From a virus, in the IMG/VR virus record IMGVR_UViG_3300047470_000091, positions 1 through 29,541 of that record: 29,541 nt of DNA, one strand, 5' to 3'. The notes beneath the pieces are model-generated. The model saw only the letters and a program-made list of their open reading frames with translations, made no database searches and had not been told where the DNA came from. Positions within the stretch are counted from its first letter, which is position 1, and every line of letters starts with the position of its first letter. Below are positions 24,150 to 29,447 of this stretch, in pieces. Position numbers and translations under genes: made by a program.

Positions 24150-24752
24150 CTACGTCAGATCAGCAATGACCGCGGAGAGGTCCGCGAGGGTCGACGGGCA
24201 AGAGCCGTGTCGGCGGCCCGTCATGGCGATGTAGCGGCCCGTGCCGTAGATCTCCACGGCGGTACCGTCGGGGCGTCGAATACGGCGTCCCTGTCGGACG
24301 GTCGCGTAGCCCCAGATGTGCAAGCCGTCCCCGGAGGGCGACACCTCTACGTAGGTGGCGCCGGCCTTGCGGAGAATGGCCGCGGCCCACGGCGCCAGGT
24401 GGCCCGTGAGCGGGTTCAGACAGTGGTCCAGGTCGATGCACACAACGTCGTCGACGTCGCTGAGCACGAAGCCCAGACCGACACCGACCGTCGAAGCGGC
24501 GGCATCCTTGTAGCTGCTCCAGGTGCGTCGGTCGGTGCTGCTCGCTGCCGTGGCGGCATTCGTCAGCGGAACCTTCGTCGTGCTGCGCCGGACCCACCTG
24601 TCGCGGGTCGTCAGCTCCAGCGGGAGCGGGTTGTCCTTCCGCGCCCGGAACGCCTTCGAGCGGCACCGCGTATCGCAGTACCGCGCGTGCTGACGAGCCA
24701 TCAGCGGGAGGGGTTCCCCGCAATGCTCGCACGTTCCGGGTGAGGTCTTCAT
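24150..24752 (-). CDS. Small zinc-finger primase-polymerase-like (AEP) protein
   Basis: The 200-residue protein opens with a zinc-binding module, C8-x2-C11 and C26-x3-C30 (CEHCGEPLPLMARQHARYCD), common in actinobacterial mobile-element proteins. An AEP core follows: motif I VVCIDLDHC (D107, D109), motif II SPSGDGLHIWG (H145) and motif III AVEIYGTGRYIAMTG (E167). These match the bifunctional primase/polymerase N-terminal domain, but no helicase or C-terminal primase domain is attached. It may prime or fill in DNA, or be a regulatory derivative. It is the first gene after a good promoter (24760-24789) and leads the packaging operon. The ATG lies eight bases from the -10 box, so the transcript may be leaderless. 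Confidence 0.82.
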   Translation of the reverse strand: MKTSPGTCEHCGEPLPLMARQHARYCDTRCRSKAFRARKDNPLPLELTTRDRWVRRSTTKVPLTNAATAASSTDRRTWSSYKDAAASTVGVGLGFVLSDVDDVVCIDLDHCLNPLTGHLAPWAAAILRKAGATYVEVSPSGDGLHIWGYATVRQGRRIRRPDGTAVEIYGTGRYIAMTGRRHGSCPSTLADLSAVIADLT

Positions 24753-24759
24753 GTGGTCT

Positions 24760-24789
24760 ATCCTATCGGCCGCGAACGCTTTTAGTCCA
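24760..24789 (-). promoter_or_regulatory. Candidate sigma-70-type promoter for the late operon
   Basis: On the minus strand -35 TGGACT (24789-24784) and -10 TAGGAT (24765-24760) are separated by 18 bases. TAGGAT matches the Streptomyces TAGRRT consensus exactly, and TGGACT matches four of six TTGACA positions. The -10 ends seven bases before the ATG of the primase-polymerase-like gene. Confidence 0.6.
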
Positions 24790-25008
24790 CTGACCTGCGG
24801 GTATTCGTTTGAGTCTGCGACTGGATCCGTGTGCGCCCGTGTGCCGATTCGGACCCTCCAGCACCCCGGAAGGGTGCGGTTCGGGCCTCCAGCCGGCTCG
24901 CGTGGACGCCTAGAGCCAAGTCCCCAGACCCGTACAGACAGCGAGGCCCAGCACCTTAACGGTTCCCATACTCAGCGTGACGGGGTTACCCCCCTGGGTT
25001 ACGGTACG
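24790..25008. other. Noncoding leader upstream of the late promoter
   Basis: No coding frame is convincing here. A small hairpin (GCACCC 24861-24866 with GGGTGC 24872-24877) is present. A phage regulator would be expected to act here, but no clear operator was found. Confidence 0.4.
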
Positions 25009-25281
25009 TCACTGCAGGTCAGAGGCCTGATCGCTCGCCGTGAAGCCGAAGCCCTTGCCCTCAGCCGGCACGTCATCGCCCCTGATCTCCAGGCGCGAGG
25101 GGACGAGCGTCAGAGTCACCGTTGCCATGATCCCTTTGGCGTCACCAGTGCGGACCTTAGGCGGCTCAGCGAGCCTGCCAACGTCGACACCGTTGACCAC
25201 CACGCGCGTGACTATGACGCCTTCGCCTGGCGTGTGCTCGTCCTCCACGATCTCCACGTGTGCGCCCTCAGGCTGGCTCAT
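25009..25281 (-). CDS. Conserved-looking hypothetical phage protein
   Basis: The 90-residue protein begins MSQPEGAHVEIVEDEHTPGEGVIVTRVVVNGVDVG. It continues as a beta-rich domain ending VTLTLVPSRLEIRGDD plus a short tail. Strong strand periodicity and GC-rich third positions indicate a real gene. The ATG at 25281 has only a weak GGTGAT ribosome-binding site. It sits between the HNH gene and the late promoter, on the same strand as both. The composition resembles small proteins seen near actinophage terminases, but I cannot name a family or function. Confidence 0.7.
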   Translation of the reverse strand: MSQPEGAHVEIVEDEHTPGEGVIVTRVVVNGVDVGRLAEPPKVRTGDAKGIMATVTLTLVPSRLEIRGDDVPAEGKGFGFTASDQASDLQ

Positions 25282-25405
25282 GCGGGATCACCATCCACGT
25301 CACGCGGGTGTGTGCTGCCACGCTCCACCCACCTACGGCCGGCGTAATACACCCACCTTGCTTCTGTGGAGGGGGTCTCAGAAGGTGCCTGCGTAGTGGG
25401 CTCCA

Positions 25406-25711
25406 TCAATCCTCCAGGGCAGGGTGTGTGAGCTTCGGGCGTGTGGTACTTACGCGCTTAGCGGCGCTTGCTGAACCGCCCTCAGTGCCGCTCTTACGCC
25501 CGTGGTGCCACGTGCACAGGAGCCGTAGGTTCTCGTCCCTGTGGTCGTCTCCAGGGACGATGTGGTCGACGTCAGTACCGGACTGATCGCAGCGCCGGCC
25601 GTCGGACATGAGCCACGTACAGACGCCCGAGTCACGCCGGATGATGCGGCGTCGGATGCGGGGCCAGTCCCGCGGGAGGCGGGATCGTCGTGTGCTTCCT
25701 GCCCACGCCAT
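25406..25711 (-). CDS. HNH endonuclease
   Basis: ATG at 25711 is seven bases after GAGGAGGT and gives 101 residues; the longer frame to 26092 runs back through a tRNA and is rejected. A basic helical N-terminus (RRSRLPRDWPRIRRRIIRRDSG) precedes the HNH core: VDHIVPGDDHRDENLRLLCTWHHGRKSG, with D49-H50, N61 and H69/H70, and cysteines 31, 41 and 66. HNH proteins beside terminases nick DNA and are required for cohesive-end packaging in several siphoviruses (established for HK97 gp74). The gene is divergent from the plus-strand gene at 25739. Confidence 0.9.
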   Translation of the reverse strand: MAWAGSTRRSRLPRDWPRIRRRIIRRDSGVCTWLMSDGRRCDQSGTDVDHIVPGDDHRDENLRLLCTWHHGRKSGTEGGSASAAKRVSTTRPKLTHPALED

Positions 25712-25738
25712 GGCGCCACCTCCTCTACGCTCTCCCCC

Positions 25739-26002
25739 ATGGGGATGAAGGAATGGGCCAGAAGCAACATGACCAAGGGCGCGCGCCGGGCTTACGACCG
25801 TGGCGACCCGGTCTACATACACAGCCTGGCCAACGTGCAGCCGGCAGCCGTCAGCAACTGGATAAAGATGATCGAATCCGTCGGCTGGCACTTCGAGCAG
25901 CAGCAACAGAGCGTTGCCCCGTGGCCCAACAAGGGCCAGATCCGATGGACGTTGACGTTCCGCCGTGTCGAGACGTCGGCCGACGCCGTCCATCAGAAAT
26001 AG
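25739..26002 (+). CDS. Plus-strand hypothetical protein, divergent from HNH
   Basis: This is the one convincing plus-strand gene. It encodes 87 residues from MGMKEWARSNMTKGARRAY, through IHSLANVQPAAVSNWIKMIESVGWHFEQ, to IRWTLTFRRVETSADAVHQK. Helix-helix then strand pattern and GC-rich third positions (about 75%) support coding. No Shine-Dalgarno precedes either possible ATG (25739 or 25745), suggesting leaderless translation. The start lies 27 bases from the HNH start on the other strand. A hairpin terminator follows the stop. It resembles short actinobacterial proteins of unknown function; a regulatory role is possible given its lone orientation. Confidence 0.78.
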   Translation: MGMKEWARSNMTKGARRAYDRGDPVYIHSLANVQPAAVSNWIKMIESVGWHFEQQQQSVAPWPNKGQIRWTLTFRRVETSADAVHQK

Positions 26003-26005
26003 CTC

Positions 26006-26043
26006 AGCCCCGGTCACGGGAGGTCGTCCTCCGCGCCGGGGCT
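26006..26043 (+). terminator. Terminator-like hairpin after the plus-strand gene
   Basis: AGCCCCGG (26006-26013) pairs with CCGGGGCT (26036-26043), with an inner GGGAGG/CCTCC helix. It starts four bases after the stop of the plus-strand gene, with a weak T-rich sequence (GCGTCTTGTC) after it. It also separates that gene from the convergent tRNA cluster. Confidence 0.65.
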
Positions 26044-26051
26044 GCGTCTTG

Positions 26052-26124
26052 TCGGGATAGCAGGACTCGAACCTGCGGCCCTCCGCTCCCAAAGCGGAAG
26101 CTCTTCCATCTGAGCTACATCCCG
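26052..26124 (-). tRNA. tRNA-Pro(TGG)
   Basis: The 73-nt cloverleaf is complete: acceptor CGGGATG/TATCCCG, D-arm GCTCAGATGGAAGAGC, anticodon stem TCCGC/GCGGA with loop TTTGGGA (anticodon TGG, codon CCA) and T-arm GCAGGTTCGAGTCCTGC. The discriminator is A; CCA is not encoded (the sequence continues CA). It is the last of the tRNA cluster in transcription order. Confidence 0.9.
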
Positions 26125-26129
26125 TGGAG

Positions 26130-26196
26130 TCGACAGCGAAGGAATCGAACCTCCGTCTCCGGACCCTTAGTCCGGTGATCTCACCCCTAGCAGTCA
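26130..26196 (-). tRNA. tRNA-like element with reduced D region (anticodon loop AAG)
   Basis: The 3' half is tRNA-like: anticodon stem CCGGA/TCCGG with loop CTAAGGG (T33, anticodon AAG), then AGAC, T-arm GGAGG-TTCGATT-CCTTC, and acceptor 3' strand GCTGTCG plus A. The nearest 5' acceptor strand (TGACTGC, ending at 26196) pairs with one T-T mismatch. It leaves only 14 bases before the anticodon stem, too few for a normal D-arm. A better-matched 5' strand (CGGCAGC then TA and a GG-containing D-like arm) lies at 26285 but would imply an 80-base insertion. AAG would be a leucine anticodon, yet there is no long variable arm. It is probably a degenerate or noncanonical tRNA. Confidence 0.45.
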
Positions 26197-26437
26197 GTCC
26201 CGCAGGCGAGTGCCATGGTCAACCCTGCGGCGAGATGCGTAGCGGTACGGCCCCGTTGCCGGGGTCGCCATTGATCTAGCTGCCGAGAACAAGACCCTGG
26301 CCACAAGGGACAGGGTGAGTTGTGCTGCCCGGGTCCCGCCGTCGGACAGCGTCGCGGAGGATCGCCCAGGCAGCCAATACCTTGCTCATCCGCTACTTCG
26401 GGCGCGCGCTGCGCAGTCGCACACGGGACGCCCCTTG

Positions 26438-26510
26438 AGCCTCCGGCAGGGTTCGAACCTGCGACCGTCGCCTTACGAGGACGCTGCTCTACCAACTGAG
26501 CTACGGGGGC
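26438..26510 (-). tRNA. tRNA-Thr(CGT)
   Basis: The 73-nt cloverleaf has acceptor GCCCCCG/CGGAGGC (one C-A mismatch at pair 4-69), D-arm GCTCAGTTGGTAGAGC, and anticodon loop CTCGTAA (anticodon CGT, codon ACG). The anticodon stem is closed except for a terminal G-A pair, and the T-arm is GCAGGTTCGAACCCTGC. CCA is not encoded. The two mismatches suggest a phage-drifted but probably functional tRNA. Confidence 0.85.
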
Positions 26511-26551
26511 GAGACAGCAAGTGGGGATTGCTCCCGGGTCGCTGCTCGTGG

Positions 26552-26623
26552 CTCCTCACACAGGATTCGAACCTGTACTTACCCACTCCAGAGGCGGGCG
26601 TGCTGCCGTTACACCAGCGAGGA
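26552..26623 (-). tRNA. tRNA-Gln(CTG)
   Basis: The 72-nt cloverleaf has acceptor TCCTCGC/GTGAGGA with one G-T pair, D-arm GTGTAACGGCAGCAC, anticodon loop CTCTGGA (anticodon CTG, codon CAG) and T-arm ACAGGTTCGAATCCTGT. The discriminator is G and an encoded CCA follows at 26551-26549, unlike the Pro and Thr genes here. Confidence 0.9.
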
Positions 26624-26801
26624 AACGACGTCGAGCCAGCCCGCGGCCCCTCCGGTTATCCCGGTAGCGTGCGGCATCGACGTGCTAGGGGAGGTGGATT
26701 TTCCTGCCGGAGCAGCCCCATACCTGTTGAGTCCGTATGCCTCCTCCCCGCCGTACGGGGCGCAAGTGGACTCGCCGCGGACCGACAAGGCCCGGGAAGT
26801 T
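26624..26801. other. Noncoding sequence rich in inverted repeats
   Basis: No T-loop motif and no supported gene are present. Paired segments include GAGTCC/GGACTC (near 26730-26772), CGGCA/TGCCG (near 26671-26714) and CCCCG/CGGGG. These suggest structured RNA or decayed tRNA genes. Confidence 0.4.
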
Positions 26802-26879
26802 GTCAGCAGTGCCGGGGATCCCATACCGGCAAGGGGAGTGCGTGCCCCTCGTAGCCCAAGCTTTAGGGTCGCTGCTGAC
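26802..26879. ncRNA. Cloverleaf-like inverted-repeat element without tRNA motifs
   Basis: An 8-bp outer helix (GTCAGCAG 26802-26809 with CTGCTGAC 26872-26879, plus a T-G pair) encloses three successive stem-loops. They are GCCGG/CCGGC (26811-26815, 26826-26830), AGGGG/CCCCT (26832-26836, 26845-26849) and GCCC/GGGT (26854-26857, 26866-26869). The 78-base layout mimics a tRNA, but no T-loop or D-loop consensus exists. It ends five bases from the next tRNA-like element. The strand is unknown. Confidence 0.4.
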
Positions 26880-26883
26880 TCCG

Positions 26884-26996
26884 TGATCACGACCGGATTT
26901 GAACCGGCGTCTACCCATGGGCTGCCACTTGCCGTCGAGACGGCGGGACTCGATCCCTACTCCGTGGGGCGTGCTAGGCCGCTGCACTACGTGACC
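26884..26996 (-). tRNA. tRNA-like element with intact acceptor, D- and T-arms but no normal anticodon arm
   Basis: The minus strand gives acceptor GGTCACG/CGTGATC (seven pairs, one wobble), D-arm GTGC-AGCGGCCTA-GCAC, T-arm GCCGG-TTCAAAT-CCGGT and discriminator A. Between D-arm and T-arm are 62 bases where a class I tRNA has about 23. I checked every 5-bp stem with a 7-base loop in this stretch and found none with T at position 33. Inside are GCCGTC/GACGGC and CCCATGGG inverted repeats. It is either a tRNA with a roughly 40-base insertion in or near the anticodon loop, or a pseudogene. Confidence 0.5.
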
Positions 26997-26997
26997 G

Positions 26998-27048
26998 CCC
27001 TCCCCCGTCCGGGCTTCGATCGGGTCGAAGTCCCATGCACCGGGAGGG
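26998..27048. other. Extended hairpin beside the tRNA-like element
   Basis: CCCTCCC (26998-27004) pairs with GGGAGGG (27042-27048). Inside, GGGCTTCGA and TCGAAGTCCC form a second helix with one bulge. It begins two bases from the 5' end of the tRNA-like element and may be a processing or termination structure. Confidence 0.4.
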
Positions 27049-27246
27049 GAGACGAAGATGGCCGGCGTGCTGCGACCACGCTTCAACCCGGAGGAGAGTG
27101 CGGGGAACGCGGGAGCATCGCCGACCATCATGAGGGAGAGGTCCGTCCGCCACTCGCGACGGTCGCTCGTCCTCCCTCTACTGTTGTTATGGGTATGGCG
27201 TGAGGGGTAGCCGCTGGAGCGTCCTCCGAGGCCCCTGGTCGAAGTG
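27049..27246. other. Gene-poor stretch
   Basis: No supported gene was found. A minus-strand frame from 27131 has a coding-like first 50 codons but no ribosome-binding site and then runs through the tRNA-like region. The rest is without recognised features. Confidence 0.35.
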
Positions 27247-27317
27247 TCAAACTAGACCCCTATTTTCTATTCCTCTTAACACGTGTTAGAAGGGCTAGAA
27301 AATAGGGGTTAGTTTGA
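27247..27317. repeat. Near-perfect 71-bp AT-rich palindrome
   Basis: Arms at 27247-27282 and 27283-27317 are complementary over about 35 positions with one bulged G and a few mismatches near the centre, meeting at CACGTG. Shared arm segments include TCAAACTA, ACCCCTATTTTCTA and TAACACG. The arms are clearly more AT-rich than the surrounding sequence. There is no T run on either side, so it is not a standard terminator. It may be a replication or partition site, a cruciform, or a binding array for a dimeric protein. Confidence 0.9.
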
Positions 27318-27380
27318 GCTTTTAGCACCCTGCAGTGACTCTGCGTTCAACTGCGAAGCCATGACGGTCACTTGCCGTAG

Positions 27381-27401
27381 TTATCCACAGGTGCCTGTGG
27401 A
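27381..27401 (+). other. DnaA-box-like inverted pair
   Basis: TTATCCACA at 27381-27389 is an exact DnaA box. Eight bases of it join a perfect inverted repeat (TCCACAGG and CCTGTGGA, 27384-27401), and the opposite strand reads CCGTCCACA, seven of nine against the Streptomyces form TTGTCCACA. It lies 63 bases from the large palindrome in a stretch without a convincing gene. Confidence 0.55.
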
Positions 27402-27511
27402 CGGGGCCGCAGCTCCGGTCGACGTCAGCGGAGGCGGAAGAGGGCCAAACTCGCCCGCGGGCGCCGCCTGGAGTGCCCAGAAGACGCCCACAAGCGTTAT
27501 CAGTCCGTTAC

Positions 27512-29164
27512 CTACAGCGTGGCCTGATGGAGCGCTTCCTCCAGTGCAGCCGCCTCCGGATCCGGCTGGTTCGCGTAACCCATGCTGAACGCCATGCGCG
27601 ACTCGTCCAGCGACCGCCATCCGCCAGAGACGCCCTTGCGGACGCTGACGCGGACGCCCGCGTTCATGAGCATCTGCCGGCGCTCAGCAGCGTCGATGAG
27701 CTGTCGCTCCTCCTCCGGCGCGTCGACGAGCGGCCCCCACTCGTCGGCGTACGTCCGGTCTGTCGGGATCTCGACGCGGCTTGGCTCGATCTTCGGCGTG
27801 GCCTCCAGCTCCGCCATGCGGGCATCAAGCGCGTCCGCTCTGGCCTGCCATGCTGACTGCCCGGCTTTGGACTTCTGGCGCCCCTCCTGCGCTTGATGCT
27901 CGGTGAATTCCTCGATCGTGGCTTCCAGTTCCGGTGTCGGGTCGTAACCGGTCGTCTCGATAATCTCGACGACGCGCAGCGGTCCGGCTCGCATCAGGAA
28001 TTCGCGCTCTACGTACGCCTCCGCCCACTCCTGCTTTACCACCGTGGGCTCAGTGCAGGTTCCTTGACGCTGACGCGCTCCGCACTTGAACGACGCCGGT
28101 CGACCGCCCTGTTTGGACAGGTACATAGCGCCGTCACATCCTGCGCACGTAAGGATGTGCAGCAGCCATGAATCAGTGTCCCGACGAGGTCCGTTGTTGA
28201 ACGCCCTGTCGTTGAGTTTCTTCCCGATGAGGTCGAACTCAGGTCGGGTCAGGATGGGCTTTGTTGTCGCCAGTACGGGCCGACCTTCGCCGTCTCGGAC
28301 TGGATTACCCCGATGCGTCTTCCATCCGAGGAGGGTGACGTTCCGGAGCATGGCCGTAATGGCAGTTCCGCTCCAAAGGAATCGCTCGCGGGTCTCTTGC
28401 CGACGAGTGCTCTTAGGGCCCGTCGACTTACCGCCGTCCTCCCGCCCCTTCTTCCGGGACCAGTAGTCACGGGGAGACGGAACACCCGCTCCGTTCAGTT
28501 CGATGGCGATGGTCGTCGGGCTCATCTTTCCGTCGAGTAGCGCCTTGATGATCCGCTCAATGACCTTGACCGCATCAGGGTCGGGGACGAGGGTCCAGCC
28601 TGCGCCGCCGTGCTCTTTGGGCATGGGCTCCGGCGTGTACCCGTAGGGCGGACGAGAGCCACGCCAGCGGAGCGGCATCTTGCGAATGGCTGCCTGCGCG
28701 CCCATCACCCGGTCGCGGATGCTCATCGCTTCGACCTGTGCGGCGAAGGCGAAGAAGACCATCATCAGTTCCGCGATGGGGTCCAGCGGGTTGCGGAAGT
28801 CGAACGTCAGGGTCGACCCGCCGCCGATGCCCTCAGCGAAGACGAGCAGCTTGCGATGCGTTCGTGCCCACTTCGCCAGCTCGTACATGTCGGCCATGGA
28901 ACGGATGGCACGGTCGAACCGCCACCAGACCAGTGCGTCGTACTCCTCCGGCCGGCGCAGCCACTCCCCTAGCTGCGGGCGCTCGAACGGCGAGGTTTTG
29001 GAGGCGCTGACGTCTAGGTCTTCCGCCTCCCTGTCGCCGAAGTCAATGTTCAGTTCGTCGGCCGCACGGTCGTCGGCTTCCCGCTGACGATCTGGGCTGG
29101 TGGTCTCGTCGGTGAGTACGCTGAGGCGAATACAGCGCACGCCACGAAGTCGTTTTGCTGCCAC
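27512..29164 (-). CDS. int: Large serine integrase
   Basis: The 550-residue protein starts at GTG 29164 with AAGGGG upstream. The resolvase domain carries RCIRLSVLTDETTSPDRQ with catalytic Ser15, later WRFDRAIRSMADMYEL and VEAMSIRDRVMGAQ. The recombinase domain begins near RGSRPPYGYTPEP (169-180). A zinc ribbon uses C340, C343, C361 and C370 (LTCAGCDGAMYLSK), and a coiled-coil region lies around 410-455. This is the phiC31/TG1/Bxb1 type, which recombines attP with attB using short palindromic sites and no host factor; excision needs a directionality factor not identified here. A candidate attP lies directly upstream. Confidence 0.95.
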   Translation of the reverse strand: MAAKRLRGVRCIRLSVLTDETTSPDRQREADDRAADELNIDFGDREAEDLDVSASKTSPFERPQLGEWLRRPEEYDALVWWRFDRAIRSMADMYELAKWARTHRKLLVFAEGIGGGSTLTFDFRNPLDPIAELMMVFFAFAAQVEAMSIRDRVMGAQAAIRKMPLRWRGSRPPYGYTPEPMPKEHGGAGWTLVPDPDAVKVIERIIKALLDGKMSPTTIAIELNGAGVPSPRDYWSRKKGREDGGKSTGPKSTRRQETRERFLWSGTAITAMLRNVTLLGWKTHRGNPVRDGEGRPVLATTKPILTRPEFDLIGKKLNDRAFNNGPRRDTDSWLLHILTCAGCDGAMYLSKQGGRPASFKCGARQRQGTCTEPTVVKQEWAEAYVEREFLMRAGPLRVVEIIETTGYDPTPELEATIEEFTEHQAQEGRQKSKAGQSAWQARADALDARMAELEATPKIEPSRVEIPTDRTYADEWGPLVDAPEEERQLIDAAERRQMLMNAGVRVSVRKGVSGGWRSLDESRMAFSMGYANQPDPEAAALEEALHQATL

Positions 29165-29183
29165 AGGCCCGCCCCTTTCAGAT

Positions 29184-29229
29184 GTGGTAGTTCAGAGTAT
29201 CCGGAGATCCGGAGATATGAGACTACCAC
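29184..29229. other. Candidate attP (or integrase operator)
   Basis: This 46-bp imperfect palindrome has exact 8-bp outer arms (GTGGTAGT and ACTACCAC). The inner symmetric segment is TCCGGA-GA-TCCGGA, leaving a non-palindromic central dinucleotide GA at 29206-29207. Size, symmetry and position 19 bases from the start of a serine integrase gene match known attP sites. A repressor operator is the main alternative. Confidence 0.6.
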
Positions 29230-29263
29230 CTCTGTACACGCAGTCCCGCTGACCAGCAGACAC

Positions 29264-29304
29264 GACGAAGCCCCCTCCGCTCACGGGAACGAAGGGGGCT
29301 CGTC
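29264..29304. terminator. Long hairpin upstream of the integrase
   Basis: GACGAAGCCCCCT (29264-29276) and AGGGGGCTCGTC (29293-29304) pair over 12 bases with one bulged A. There is no T run on either strand. It may insulate the integrase from upstream transcription. Confidence 0.5.
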
Positions 29305-29312
29305 AGCGGTCA

Positions 29313-29343
29313 CCCGACGAGGCCGACCTCACCGGTCGTCGGG
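29313..29343. other. 8-bp inverted repeat
   Basis: CCCGACGA (29313-29320) and TCGTCGGG (29336-29343) flank a 15-base loop. It is the second of three consecutive hairpins in this spacer; its function is unknown. Confidence 0.4.
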
Positions 29344-29399
29344 TGCCGCCGTCATCCGCGCGCCGCCAGGGAGTTGGAGGACGTCGCACGGGCCTTGCA

Positions 29400-29444
29400 C
29401 CGCTCCGGCTAGCTGACGCCGTCAAAATCCAGCAGCCGGAGCGG
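29400..29444 (-). terminator. Hairpin directly after the right-edge gene
   Basis: CCGCTCCGGCT (29400-29410) and AGCCGGAGCGG (29434-29444) are exact 11-bp inverted arms, starting three bases after the stop of the partial gene at 29448. The loop contains TGACGCCGTCA. It lacks a T run but its position fits a 3'-end element. Confidence 0.55.
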
Positions 29445-29447
29445 ATC

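Noticed and set aside
25712-26092. N-terminal extension of the HNH frame
   Set aside because: It runs back through the plus-strand gene and into the Pro tRNA; the ATG at 25711 has an excellent ribosome-binding site and the HNH domain starts there.
26130-26196. Confident call of tRNA-Leu(AAG)
   Set aside because: Leucine tRNAs have a long variable arm, which is absent, and the D region is too short; kept only as a tRNA-like element.
26187-26495. 102-codon minus-strand open frame
   Set aside because: It begins inside the Thr tRNA and its translation has no coding character.
26685-27131. 148-codon minus-strand open frame beginning MMVGDAPAFPALSSG
   Set aside because: The first 50 codons look somewhat coding, but there is no Shine-Dalgarno and the frame passes through the tRNA-like and cloverleaf-like elements. 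Possibly a remnant of a gene; not supported well enough to call.
27247-27317. The large palindrome as attP
   Set aside because: Its centre CACGTG is fully symmetric, giving no directional crossover dinucleotide, and it lies beyond the integrase 3' end; the site at 29184-29229 fits better.
27381-27620. 79-codon minus-strand frame with a hydrophobic stretch after the integrase
   Set aside because: Its ATG is inside the integrase gene in another frame, and internal GTG starts lack a ribosome-binding site.
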